In this document: positions 52,950 through 62,308 of the stretch, in pieces
How the letters are laid out: every line of letters starts with the position of its first letter
Numbering within the stretch: position 1 is the stretch's first letter
Assembly: GCA_022821865.1 (NCBI GenBank)
Contig: JAJECW010000141.1
Location: 81,354-145,353, forward strand
Reading direction: 5' to 3'
Length of the DNA stretch: 64,000 bases
Source: Pseudomonadales bacterium
Lineage (GTDB): Bacteria > Pseudomonadota > Gammaproteobacteria > Pseudomonadales > Pseudohongiellaceae
Translations under genes and position numbers: made by a program
Notes under the pieces: model-generated
Told to the model about the DNA's origin: nothing
The model's input: only the letters and a program-made list of their open reading frames with translations
Database searches by the model: none

Positions 52950-55900
52950 TTACAGGCGATACGTTCCCCCAAGGAAGATCATGCGGCCGCGCGGTGTTAC
53001 CGGATATGCATTCTCGGACATGAAGGGATCGGTGTGGGTCAGGTTATTGATGCCGCCGTACACGGTCAACTCTTCATTAACGACGTAGCGAGCATTAATG
53101 TCGTGAATCCAGGTTTCGTCCATCAACACCGAGGGGCCGAACTGGGTGAGATAAGTTTCGATTTCCATCCTGGGCGAACCCGGCAACATTTCGCCGAGAT
53201 ACTGGGATTGCCAGCCGACGCTGAGGTCACCCCAGGTCCAGCCGAGGAAGATGTTGCCCGCCAGTTCCGGGAGGTACAACTCGCCCAGCGCCGGGTCTAT
53301 CTCAGTCAGGTCGTTCGGGTTGGTAAAGTCGTTATTCGACTTTACTTCGGTGCCGGTGACCGAGATATCAAAGCCGTGGGCACCGATATCGAAGTTGTAC
53401 GAAGCCGTCAGGTCGAAGCCATCGGTTTCGAACTTGGCGAAGTTGATGCTGGATTGGCGGAAAAATACGAAACCGCCGGCCTGAAGAGAGCTCGGGTCCG
53501 GGTTTCGTTCGATCCGATCGCAGAATTCCTGGTTGGGCGTGGCGCTCTGATAGCAGCCATCGACGATGTTCTGGACGGAGACCGCCGAAATCGCGTCCTC
53601 GATAGTGATGTCCCAGTAGTCCAGCGTCAGGGTGAATCCCGGCAGGAAGGAGGGCGAGAACACGAAACCGTAGGTTATCGTATCTGCGGTTTCTTCTGTC
53701 AGATCGCGGTTGCCGCTGGTCTGGCCCGAGAATCGGGCTGTCAGTGGATCGGTCCAGTTGTATCCGCCGTCGTCACCCGTATAAATGACTCCGATACGAT
53801 CAAACTCCGCGCTGCAGTTGGCCAGACTTGCCTCGGCCTTGTCATTGAAACCATCATCCCGCAGCCCCTCGATGGTTTTGATGTCGCAAGGGTCTGTCGG
53901 TCGCGATGTGGTGCCGACGACGGGGCCGAACAACTCGGTGATATTCGGTGCCCTCACCGCTTGGGAAACGCCGCCGCGGAAGGAGATATCCTCGATCGGC
54001 GCCCAAATCAGATTCAGTTTCCAGGATTCGGTGTTGCCGATGGTTGAATAATCCGAAGCCCGGGCGGCCACGTCGACCGTAAATTCCTCAAAGCCCGGCT
54101 GGTTCGCCAAGATGGGAAGGGAAACTTCGACAAAGACATCGGTGGCATCGTATTCGCCGGTTTCGTTGTCACGAATTACCGTGGGGTCGAACACCAGCGA
54201 GCCATTCATTGGAAGGCTCTCACTGTTGCCTTGCACAGTGCTTATGAGCGTGCCGGCGGGGTAGGGCGAACCCGGGGGAATCACACCGCGCTGCCATTGG
54301 TCTACCTTCGCTTCGGAAGATTCCTCGCGGTATTCAAGGCCTGCGGCGAAGCCCAACGGTCCACCGGGTAACTCGAACCAATCGGCGCTATCACCGATCA
54401 CCGTGCCCGACAGCACAAACTGATCGATCGAAAGTTCATTCCATGCGTCGTAAGTCACAAAATCCATGGCTTCCTGGCTCACCCCGTCCTTGCCGGCCCA
54501 CAGGTTCAGCGGTGCGCAGTCGCCGCTCCCTGGCGTGTACGAGTAGTAGCCGGGATTCCAGCGGGGAATGTCGAAAGGCGTTTTCGTCGCTGGCGCATCG
54601 GGGTACACATCGGCGCGGCAGGCGGGCTGGCCCGTATCAGGATCGGTGACCGCGTCGAAGGCTGCGAGGAAACGGTCGAGGATCACATTTCCAAAGCGGG
54701 TGAATTCATAGTCGTAACGACCATAATTGATACTGGTCTCATACTGCCAGCCGTTGTCGAACTCGCCTTCGAGTCCGCCTACCACGCGCCAGGTGTCGCG
54801 TTTGTATGTGCCGGTGGAATCAAAATGCAAGGGATCCACCGTAAGGCCGACGCCGCCGGTTTGCTCCGCCACGCCACGAATGAATTCCGGTAGGAAGGGG
54901 TTATCGGACGATCCGGGAAGAATGTCCCAGAACGAGGTGGGGCGCAGTTCGGCGGAGGTTTCCTGGGTCACGTACTTTAGCTCAAGGAAGGCCGTGTCGG
55001 AATCGGTCAGATCGTAATGTCCCAGAAGGTTGAGCGAAATCTTTTCATCGGGCAGCACGATATCGTCCAGGCCTTCTTGGGTCGCGTCGTAGCCGTCTCC
55101 ACCGAAGCTGTTCACATTGTTGGCTATGATGCCGTCCCGAACCGGCAGGACCGTGCCGTCTTCCTGTATGGTCCAGCAGCCGCCGATCACGCCGCCCGGA
55201 GATTCCGGGCTGGAGAAAGAGGAACTGAAGCCCGTATAGGAATCGAGGCAATCCGGGACGCCGTTACCGTTGAGATCGATGGGCGTTTCGGCGCTGAAGC
55301 CGCTGAAGTTGGATGCGTTGCCGGGGATTATTTTGCCGTAGCCCGAGGTCAGTCCGAAAGTGCTCAACGGCCTTTCCGCTCGCGGAAAAGCGTTCGCCGC
55401 ACGGTCGATAAGCGCAGTCTCGGCCGCAGTAAGGTTGGGCGCCACTCCGAACTCGTCGGTGTAGTCCGCTATGAAGTCGCTGGCTGTGGTGGGAATATTC
55501 AGACCGTAATGGTACAGCCCTGTAGTTGCATAGTCGTAGAAAGTCGCGAAATTGGGCGTATTCGGGCCGATGTCGCCTTGCTGGAATCGCAGGTCGGGAT
55601 TAGGCCAGTTGCTTGAGGAGCCGGCGTACAGACCATCGCCGCGTTCGTTCACTTTCAAACCCGCGTCCTGGCGCACATCGGCCGCGAAGGTTATGTTGCC
55701 GCGGCCATCGGCGAAGTTTTCGCCATAGACGAGGGAAAAGACCCCCTGCTGGGCGTCGCCATACTCAGATGAGGCGTAGCGGGCATCGATTTCAAGCCCT
55801 TCAAAGTCATCGCGCAGGATGAAGTTGACCACCCCTGACACCGCGTCGGCGCCATACACCGCCGAAGCGCCGCCGGTAAGTACTTCCACCCGCTCAACGA

Positions 55901-56318
55901 GCGCAGCGGGAATCGAGCCGATATCAACCGCGGAGGATCCTTGCGCCCCCCCAACATGGCGGCGACCGTCAACCAGCACAAGGGTGCGGTTCTGGCCCAG
56001 GCCACGCAAATTGAGCCGGTTACCCCCGGCGGCGCCCCGGTCCACGGAACTTTCCTGAGTCAGGGACGACAGCAAGGCGGGTACGTCGTTGACGACATCC
56101 GACAGCGAGAATTCGCCGGAAGCGGCAATGTCTTCCGCCGTGAGCGACTGAACCGGCAGGGCGCCCGTCAGATTGGCGTCGCGGGCGATTCGCGAGCCGG
56201 TGACGACGACTTCTTCGATATTCTCCTGCTGGGCCAGTGCCTGTTGGACAAAAGCGGCGGTGGCGGCGGCAAGCACGACGGCGCCGTGCCTGCGGCGAAA
56301 TGGGATACGGGTTTTCAT
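52950..56318 (-). CDS. TonB-dependent outer-membrane receptor
   Basis: The 1122-residue protein has a signal peptide (1-29), a TonB-box-like EEVVVTGSRI just after it, and a plug domain (GLGQNRTLVLVDGRRHV, PAALVERVEVLTGGASAVYGADAVSGVVNFILRDDFEG). A long beta-barrel region follows, ending RMIFLGGTYRL. The large size is common in marine bacteria that import oligosaccharides or peptides. The substrate cannot be deduced. GGGGGGAG precedes ATG 56318. Confidence 0.96.
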   Translation of the reverse strand: MKTRIPFRRRHGAVVLAAATAAFVQQALAQQENIEEVVVTGSRIARDANLTGALPVQSLTAEDIAASGEFSLSDVVNDVPALLSSLTQESSVDRGAAGGNRLNLRGLGQNRTLVLVDGRRHVGGAQGSSAVDIGSIPAALVERVEVLTGGASAVYGADAVSGVVNFILRDDFEGLEIDARYASSEYGDAQQGVFSLVYGENFADGRGNITFAADVRQDAGLKVNERGDGLYAGSSSNWPNPDLRFQQGDIGPNTPNFATFYDYATTGLYHYGLNIPTTASDFIADYTDEFGVAPNLTAAETALIDRAANAFPRAERPLSTFGLTSGYGKIIPGNASNFSGFSAETPIDLNGNGVPDCLDSYTGFSSSFSSPESPGGVIGGCWTIQEDGTVLPVRDGIIANNVNSFGGDGYDATQEGLDDIVLPDEKISLNLLGHYDLTDSDTAFLELKYVTQETSAELRPTSFWDILPGSSDNPFLPEFIRGVAEQTGGVGLTVDPLHFDSTGTYKRDTWRVVGGLEGEFDNGWQYETSINYGRYDYEFTRFGNVILDRFLAAFDAVTDPDTGQPACRADVYPDAPATKTPFDIPRWNPGYYSYTPGSGDCAPLNLWAGKDGVSQEAMDFVTYDAWNELSIDQFVLSGTVIGDSADWFELPGGPLGFAAGLEYREESSEAKVDQWQRGVIPPGSPYPAGTLISTVQGNSESLPMNGSLVFDPTVIRDNETGEYDATDVFVEVSLPILANQPGFEEFTVDVAARASDYSTIGNTESWKLNLIWAPIEDISFRGGVSQAVRAPNITELFGPVVGTTSRPTDPCDIKTIEGLRDDGFNDKAEASLANCSAEFDRIGVIYTGDDGGYNWTDPLTARFSGQTSGNRDLTEETADTITYGFVFSPSFLPGFTLTLDYWDITIEDAISAVSVQNIVDGCYQSATPNQEFCDRIERNPDPSSLQAGGFVFFRQSSINFAKFETDGFDLTASYNFDIGAHGFDISVTGTEVKSNNDFTNPNDLTEIDPALGELYLPELAGNIFLGWTWGDLSVGWQSQYLGEMLPGSPRMEIETYLTQFGPSVLMDETWIHDINARYVVNEELTVYGGINNLTHTDPFMSENAYPVTPRGRMIFLGGTYRL

Positions 56319-56436
56319 TTGCTCCCCCCTCGGTAGCATCGGATTGAATGCAATGGTTTTTGTGTGCTGTCAAACCGCGATTATAGGCGCAACTCCCTGA
56401 TCTGCAAATCATATACGCCCCGGGCGCGGAATCGGA

Positions 56437-57639
56437 TCAGGCGCGACGTTCAAGAAGCACGGCGCCGGCCTTGACGAGAGCTTTTATGGCGGCCTCGTCG
56501 AAATCGAATTCCCGGAGGATTTCCCGGCCGTGCTCGCCGTAGCGCGGCGGCAGGCTGCGCAGGGCGCCGGGGGTGCGGGACAGCTTGATGGGGGTGCCCG
56601 TCATCCGGTACCAGTCCCGCTCCAGGTGCATCTGGCGGTGCCGGGTATGGGGATGATCGACCACCTGGGCGGTATTGTGGATCGGGCCCGCGGCGAGACC
56701 GGCCCGGGCGAGGCGGTCGCCGACCTCCTCGCCGTCCATCCGGATCAGGCGGGACTCGAGTTCCATCTTGAGTTCATCGCGGTGGTTGACCCGATCGATA
56801 TTGTCGCGGAAGCGGGCGTCGCCGGCGAGTTCGGGGCAGCCGAGTTCGCGGCAGAGTCTGGCGAAGGCGCGGTTGTTGCCGGCGCCGATGAAAATGTCCG
56901 CGGTGCGGGTGCGGAAAGTGTCGTATGGACTGATATTGGGATGGGCGTTGCCAGTGGGCCCGGGAATTTTCCCGGACAACCGGTAGTTAACGATATGGGG
57001 ATGCATCAGGGACACGGCGCAGTCGTACAGCGTCATGTCGAGATATTGCCCGCGGCCCGAGTTCTCCCTTTCGCTGAGCGCCATGAGTATCGCGATGGCG
57101 CAATACAGGCCGGTCCCCATGTCCACCATGGCCAGCCCGTGCCGGGTGGGCCTGCCGTCGGTCTCGCCATTGATGCTGAACCAGCCGGCCATGGCCTGGA
57201 TGATGGCGTCATAGCCGGGGAATCCGCCCCAGGGTCCGTCATTGCCGAAACCGCTGATGCGGCAGTGGACCAGGCGGGGAAAGCGTTCCCCGAGCACTTC
57301 CCCGAAACCGAGTCCCCAGCGCTCCATGGTGCCCGGCTTGAAGTTCTCCACCAGCACATCGGCGTCGCGCAACAGGCGCAGCAGCACCTCCCTTCCCGCG
57401 GGGATGGACAGATCCAGCCCCAGCGAGCGCTTGTTGCGGTTCAGGCCGAGGAAATAGGCGGCGTCGCCTTCGTGGAAGGGCGGCCCCCAATCCCGGGTTT
57501 CATCGCCCCGGGGCGGCTCGACCTTGATGACCCTGGCGCCATGGTCGGCGAGAATCTGGGTGCAATAGGGCCCGCCAAGCACCCTGGAGAGGTCGATGAT
57601 GAGCTTGCCCGCAAGAGCCCCCGGCCGCCTGGAGTCCAT
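56437..57639 (-). CDS. CoA transferase, CaiB/BaiF family (family III)
   Basis: The enzyme transfers CoA between carboxylic acids. The 400-residue product has LIIDLSRVLGGPYCTQILADHGA at the N-terminus, VKVEPPRGDETR, NRNKRS and the catalytic aspartate in MVDMGTGLYCA. It is single and minus-oriented. ATG at 57639 is chosen; GTG at 57669 would add ten residues. Confidence 0.94.
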   Translation of the reverse strand: MDSRRPGALAGKLIIDLSRVLGGPYCTQILADHGARVIKVEPPRGDETRDWGPPFHEGDAAYFLGLNRNKRSLGLDLSIPAGREVLLRLLRDADVLVENFKPGTMERWGLGFGEVLGERFPRLVHCRISGFGNDGPWGGFPGYDAIIQAMAGWFSINGETDGRPTRHGLAMVDMGTGLYCAIAILMALSERENSGRGQYLDMTLYDCAVSLMHPHIVNYRLSGKIPGPTGNAHPNISPYDTFRTRTADIFIGAGNNRAFARLCRELGCPELAGDARFRDNIDRVNHRDELKMELESRLIRMDGEEVGDRLARAGLAAGPIHNTAQVVDHPHTRHRQMHLERDWYRMTGTPIKLSRTPGALRSLPPRYGEHGREILREFDFDEAAIKALVKAGAVLLERRA

Positions 57640-57689
57640 GAATTCGGTCGCCTGCCGAAAATGAGGCACAAGTGTACACGACTGCCTTG

Positions 57690-57770
57690 AGGAAGCTCTG
57701 ATTAAGTCAGAGCTTCCTCAAGGCACAGGGATAATGAAAAATTCCAGGGAGGGAATTTTTCAGGGAATAC
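57690..57770. repeat. Modular multi-hairpin repeat, copy C
   Basis: This short copy, in inverted orientation, contains GAAGCTCTGA...TCAGAGCTTC and AAAAATTCC...GGAATTTTT with CAGGGAATA at its end. It abuts the rpoS TAA stop (57771-57773) and may act as the rpoS terminator. Confidence 0.82.
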
Positions 57771-58742
57771 TTAACCGTATTCATCGAGCACATCGGCGTC
57801 GATGCCGCATCGGGCGGCGATGTGGCGGAGCTTGCGCAGCGCTTCCAACTGCACCTGGCGGGTGCGTTCCCGGGTAAGGCCGATTTCCTTGCCGATTCGC
57901 TCCAGGGTAGCGCTCTCGTAGCCGTCTAGGCCAAAGCGCCGCTGCAATACTTCCCGCTGCCGGGGGGTGAGTTCCCGCAACCACTCCGCCACCAGACCGC
58001 GCAGGCGGTCCTTGCCGCATAACGCAACGGGCTCGGTGGCTTCCTGATCCGGCAGCACTTCCCGCAAGGGGATGCCCACATCCTCGGCAATGGGAGCGTC
58101 CACGGAAAAAATGCCGCAGCGCAACGCCAGCAGCATCTTGACCCGCCGTAGCGGCTTGCCGGTGAATTCGGCAATCTCCTCGGCCGAGGGCTCGCGGAAA
58201 TTTTTCGACATGAGTCTGGCTTCGGCATACCGGCAGCGGCCGATTTCCCGGATGATATGCACCGGCAGTCGAATCGCCCGGCCATGGCGGTTGAGCCCGG
58301 TCTCGATATTCTGGCGAATCCACCAGGTGGCGTAGGTGGAAAAACGGAAGCCCCGTTCCGGGTCGAATTTCTCCACCGCGTGCATCAGACCGAGGTTCCC
58401 CTCTTCGATGAGATCGCCAAAAGCCAGACCCCGGCTGCGGTAGCGCGCGGCAATTTTCACCACCAGACGGAGATTGCCTTCCACCATGCGTTGCCAGCCC
58501 GCCTGCTCGCCCTGCCGGGCTTCCCGCGCGTATTGCACTTCCTGCTCGGCGGTCAACAACGGTTTGTAGCCGATTTCCGACAGGTAGAGCTGAGTCGGAT
58601 CCGTATCGGGCTGGGCTGGCGCCTGCCGCGGGTACTCGACTTCCGGCGGTTCTCCCGGGGCGGCGCCGGAAGCCTCTTGAGCGGACAGGTCCAGCTCGTG
58701 GTCGCGATGGGTTTCCTTCGTGGGCAAAGTGAATTCCTGCAT
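57771..58742 (-). CDS. rpoS: RNA polymerase sigma factor RpoS
   Basis: RpoS is the general stress and stationary-phase sigma factor. The 323-residue protein contains region 1.2 (TQLYLSEIGYKPLLTAEQEVQYAR), region 2 (NLRLVVKIAARYRSRGLAFGDLIEEGNLGLMHAVEKFDP, WWIRQNIE), RAIRLPVHI and region 4 (LTPRQREVLQRRFGLDGYESATLERIG, TRERTRQVQ). It differs from RpoD by lacking region 1.1. ATG at 58742 has GGAAGGA; ATG 58778 is possible. nlpD, often upstream, is absent. Confidence 0.93.
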   Translation of the reverse strand: MQEFTLPTKETHRDHELDLSAQEASGAAPGEPPEVEYPRQAPAQPDTDPTQLYLSEIGYKPLLTAEQEVQYAREARQGEQAGWQRMVEGNLRLVVKIAARYRSRGLAFGDLIEEGNLGLMHAVEKFDPERGFRFSTYATWWIRQNIETGLNRHGRAIRLPVHIIREIGRCRYAEARLMSKNFREPSAEEIAEFTGKPLRRVKMLLALRCGIFSVDAPIAEDVGIPLREVLPDQEATEPVALCGKDRLRGLVAEWLRELTPRQREVLQRRFGLDGYESATLERIGKEIGLTRERTRQVQLEALRKLRHIAARCGIDADVLDEYG

Positions 58743-58916
58743 GCAAGACGGTCCTTCCCGCGGCGAATTCGATGCCACGGGGTATCAGAGTTAAGCAATG
58801 GATTACTTTATGAACCCGGCTTCTGCGAGCCGGCGACAGAAGTATAGTCAGCCCGAAAATTTCTGCCATGAAATTGACACAGGAAATTTTTCCGATGCCC
58901 GGGGCTCGGCTGTTCC

Positions 58917-58977
58917 GTCATTCTGCCCGAAGCGAAACGCAGCTTCATGCGCGGTTCCGGGGAGATTCCGCGACTGA
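58917..58977. repeat. GTCATTCTGCGC dispersed repeat, degraded copy
   Basis: This copy starts GTCATTCTGCCCGAAGCGAA and keeps GGGGAGATTCCGCGACTGACC but lacks a clear right end. It lies between divergent rpoS and phoR. Confidence 0.65.
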
Positions 58978-58995
58978 CCGGACCGGCAACGCAGG

Positions 58996-60444
58996 ATGAA
59001 CAAAACAGGAACTTGTGGTCATGCGCTTGCCTCGGGGAATAAAATAGCGTCGGTTTCCGAACCGGAACTTCAGTTCTTGCAATACTGGCGCACAGAAATC
59101 CTGCGGCTGCTCACGGTGCTCGCCGTGGCCGCCCTCATCGGCTGGCTGGCTGGCAATGTCCCGCTAACGCTGTTTGCCGGAGTTGCGGCGTATCTCGGGC
59201 TCAATTACTGGCAGCTCTGGCGCCTGCGCCGCTGGCTGCGGGGCAATCCTTCCGCCACCCAGACCGAGCCACCGGAATCTTTCGGGCTGTGGGGCGAAGT
59301 CTTTGACGGCATCTACCAGCTTGGAAGACAGGAGCAGAAATCCCGGGATTTTCTCGAAAGCATTATCCGCAAGGCGCAGGAATCCTCATCGGCGCTGGAA
59401 ATCGCAGTCACCATGATCGACCGGCGGGGCAGCCTCGAATGGTGGAATCAGGCCGCCGCCAGACTACTCGGCTTCCAGTACCCCCGGGACCAGGGGCACC
59501 CGGTCACCAATCTCGTGCGCGACCCGCGTTTCGCCCAGTACTTTCATGAGGCGGATTACAGCGAGCCGCTGAAACTGCCGGCGCCCGGCGACGGCTCGCG
59601 CACTCTGGAATTCGAGATCGCGCTGTTCGGCGAACGGGAAAGACTCATGATCGTGCGCGACGTGACCCGCCTGCATCGCATGGAATTGATGCGGGAGGAT
59701 TTTGTGGGCAATGTTTCCCACGAACTCGGCACACCGATCACGGTGATCAAGGGCTATCTCGAAACCATCATGGAGCACGTCCACGAACTCGACGGCAAGT
59801 GGCGCAAACCGCTTGGTCAGATGCTGCAACAGTCGGCGCGCATGGAAAATATCGTGCGCGACCTGCTCATGCTCACCGCGCTGGAAACCAAGGCGGTGAA
59901 ACGCCAGCAGAAGCCGTTCCGGCTGGCCCCGCTGATCCGCGAAGTGGAAAGCGATACTGCGCAGATATACCGAAATCGCGGCCACAGCTATCGGGCGGAA
60001 TGCGAAAAAGGCATCCAGATCGTCGGCGACCGGGCGGAGTTGTACAGCGCCCTGTCCAATCTTGCCCAGAATGCCGCCAAGTACACACCGGACGGTGGAG
60101 AAATCCGCATTGAGGCGGCATTTATCGAAGATGGCAAGGCTTTTGAAATCCGCGTGACCGACAATGGCATCGGCATCGAAACCCAGCATCTGTCGCGCCT
60201 CACCGAACGTTTTTACCGGGTCGATGTAAGCCGCTCATCGGAAACCGGCGGCACCGGCCTTGGTCTTGCCATTGTCAAGCACATTCTTCTGCGCCACGAC
60301 GCCGACCTGCGGATCGAAAGCGAATCGGGCAAGGGCAGTACCTTTGTTTGCCGATTTCCCGCCGAACGCATCCGCGGCGGCGAACCCCGGGTCATTCCCC
60401 AGGCGCCCTTCCCCGATCAGCCTCCTCAAATCAATGTGCATTGA
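58996..60444 (+). CDS. phoR: Phosphate regulon sensor histidine kinase PhoR
   Basis: PhoR phosphorylates PhoB when phosphate is low. The 482-residue protein has two N-terminal helices (~36-75), a PAS domain (MIDRRGSLEWWNQAAARLLG), a HisKA domain with VSHELGTPITVIKGYLE carrying the phosphorylated His, and HATPase boxes (LAQNAAKYTPDGG, VTDNGIGIE, GGTGLGLAIVKHI). The H-box has Gly where Arg is usual. phoB is not beside it. It converges on phoU (7 bp apart). Confidence 0.93.
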   Translation: MNKTGTCGHALASGNKIASVSEPELQFLQYWRTEILRLLTVLAVAALIGWLAGNVPLTLFAGVAAYLGLNYWQLWRLRRWLRGNPSATQTEPPESFGLWGEVFDGIYQLGRQEQKSRDFLESIIRKAQESSSALEIAVTMIDRRGSLEWWNQAAARLLGFQYPRDQGHPVTNLVRDPRFAQYFHEADYSEPLKLPAPGDGSRTLEFEIALFGERERLMIVRDVTRLHRMELMREDFVGNVSHELGTPITVIKGYLETIMEHVHELDGKWRKPLGQMLQQSARMENIVRDLLMLTALETKAVKRQQKPFRLAPLIREVESDTAQIYRNRGHSYRAECEKGIQIVGDRAELYSALSNLAQNAAKYTPDGGEIRIEAAFIEDGKAFEIRVTDNGIGIETQHLSRLTERFYRVDVSRSSETGGTGLGLAIVKHILLRHDADLRIESESGKGSTFVCRFPAERIRGGEPRVIPQAPFPDQPPQINVH

Positions 60445-60450
60445 GGCGCG

Positions 60451-61155
60451 TCACTTCTTCGGCAAGGGTCGCCCCATGCCCAGGTTCACGCCGATCACCA
60501 TATAGGACACATGCTCGGAGATATTGTTGGTGTGATCTCCGATTCGCTCCAGGGAACGGAATGCCCACAGCACGATGAGCACCGCGCTGACGCTTTCGGG
60601 ATTCCCGGTCATATGGGTGACCATGGAGCGGATGGCGTCATGGTAGTCATTGTCCACTTCCGCGTCCTCGTCGGCAATCGCCGCGGCAGCGTCGGTATCC
60701 ATGCGGGCAAAGGCGTCGAGCACCTGTTTTACCATGGCGAGAACCCGCTCCCCCATGCGATGAAACTCGCCGAGATCCACCGGATCTTCGCCTTCTTCCG
60801 CAAGCGCCAGCGCGCTGCGGGCGATCCGGGCCGCTTCGTCGCCGATGCGTTCAAGATCGCGCACCGCCTTGATGATGGCAAGCACGAGGCGCAGGTCGCC
60901 GGCGGTGGGCTGGCGGCGGGCGATGATCAGGCTGCACTCGATGTCGATTTCGCGTTCGAGCCGATCGATCAGCACATCGTCGTCGATCACCTGCTGGGCA
61001 AGCTGGCTGTCGTGCTCGGCCACCGAACGCAAGGCGTCGCCAAGCTGTTTTTCCACCTGGCCGCCCATGCGCAGCATGTGCGTGCGCACCTTTTCCAGTT
61101 CATGGCTGAACTGGCGCGAGATATGGGCGGCGGTGTCTTCAACGGTGCGTGGCAT
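60451..61155 (-). CDS. phoU: Phosphate signalling protein PhoU
   Basis: PhoU links the phosphate transporter to PhoR and limits phosphate uptake. The 234-residue helical protein has the two repeats with DLERIGDEAARIA and SLERIGDHTNNISEHV, the metal-cluster motifs of PhoU. ATG at 61155 fits the family; the open frame extends to 61380 over a spacer. pstSCAB are not nearby. Confidence 0.95.
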   Translation of the reverse strand: MPRTVEDTAAHISRQFSHELEKVRTHMLRMGGQVEKQLGDALRSVAEHDSQLAQQVIDDDVLIDRLEREIDIECSLIIARRQPTAGDLRLVLAIIKAVRDLERIGDEAARIARSALALAEEGEDPVDLGEFHRMGERVLAMVKQVLDAFARMDTDAAAAIADEDAEVDNDYHDAIRSMVTHMTGNPESVSAVLIVLWAFRSLERIGDHTNNISEHVSYMVIGVNLGMGRPLPKK

Positions 61156-61272
61156 GGCGGAACCTCGGATTGTATCTATTGCCTGTGATGTGTTTTTGGT
61201 GGCTGCGGTTGGGGCCTGTTTCGCCAGTCCAGTCGCCGAGCGTAGCCCGGCGCCGCCCGGGACTGCGCACGA

Positions 61273-61438
61273 AGCTGCGCTCTTGATCGGCTGCGCCGAC
61301 CGACTGCGAGCCTTCGCGAAAATAGTCCATGTCATCCATGACGCAACCCGTGCGGCTTCGACCAATCCCGGTCTCGCCATCCTGGCGAGCCGTTCAGGTC
61401 TTCAAGAGCTGCGCTCTTGATCGGCTGCGCCGACCGAC
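61273..61438. repeat. 32-bp direct repeat across the era 3' end
   Basis: A 32-bp sequence beginning AGCTGCGCTCTTGATCGGCT is identical at 61273-61304 and 61407-61438. The second copy lies inside the last codons of era and the first in the phoU-era spacer. Confidence 0.9.
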
Positions 61439-62308
61439 CTTCACCCAGGTCTGGAGTGCGACTTTGCTTTCGAAAGCTTGTTCCATGTCCTTGCGGGCGG
61501 CGGCGCCAATGAGTTTGAGACGCTGGCCGCCGCTGCCAATCAGGATGCGTTTCTGGCCCGGCTTCTCCACGGTGATGAGGGCGCTGATCTGGAGCACGCT
61601 TTTTCCCCTGGCGAACTTTTCGATTTCCACCATGACTTCATAGGGCAGTTCATCGCCGAGTTGCCGGGTGATTTTTTCGCGAATGAACTCGGCCGCAAGA
61701 AAGCGCGAACTGATATCGGTGACCTGATCTTCCGGGAACAGAAACGGGCTTTCCGGCAGGAGCTTCCGCAGCCTGGTTTCCAGCAGTTCGAGATTGTGTC
61801 CGCCCAGGGCGGAAACCGGCACGATTTCGGCGAAATCGAAATGCGCCGCGAGCCGCTCGATATGGGGCAACAGCCTGCGCTTGTCCCGGAGCTGATCCAC
61901 CTTGTTGATGATCAGCAACACCGGCGCCGAAACATCCCGCACAGCCTGCAGGACCGCCTCGTCCTGCTCGTCCCAGTGCAGGCGTTCGCTAACCAGCATG
62001 ATGACATCGACTTCGCTGACCACGGTCATGACGGTTTCATCCATCATCCGGTTGATGGCCTTGCCGTAGCGGCGATCGAGGCCCGGCGTATCCACATAGA
62101 TGCACTGGGCCGCGTCGCTGGTGCTGATGCCGAGGATGCGGGTGCGGGTGGTCTGGGGTTTGCGCGAGGTGATGCTGATCTTCTGCCGCAGCAGGTGGTT
62201 GAGCAGGGTCGATTTACCCACATTGGGCCGGCCCACGATGGCGATGTGCCCACAGCGGGTTGCGTTCTTTCCGCCTGCCGCCGCTCCTTCCGTCACTGTG
62301 CCTGTCAC
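61394..62308 (-). CDS. era: GTPase Era
   Basis: Era is an essential GTPase for 30S ribosome maturation. The 304-residue product has G1 GRPNVGKST, G3 DTPG, G4 NKVD and a KH domain with IGSGGQRLKLIG. The usual C-terminus after WVKV is replaced by a basic tail (GRRSRSRAQLLKT) coded by a 32-bp repeat, ending ~10 residues early. The KH domain itself seems complete. GTG at 62308 overlaps the rnc stop; a second GTG at 62296 is also possible. Confidence 0.94.
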   Translation of the reverse strand: MTGTVTEGAAAGGKNATRCGHIAIVGRPNVGKSTLLNHLLRQKISITSRKPQTTRTRILGISTSDAAQCIYVDTPGLDRRYGKAINRMMDETVMTVVSEVDVIMLVSERLHWDEQDEAVLQAVRDVSAPVLLIINKVDQLRDKRRLLPHIERLAAHFDFAEIVPVSALGGHNLELLETRLRKLLPESPFLFPEDQVTDISSRFLAAEFIREKITRQLGDELPYEVMVEIEKFARGKSVLQISALITVEKPGQKRILIGSGGQRLKLIGAAARKDMEQAFESKVALQTWVKVGRRSRSRAQLLKT

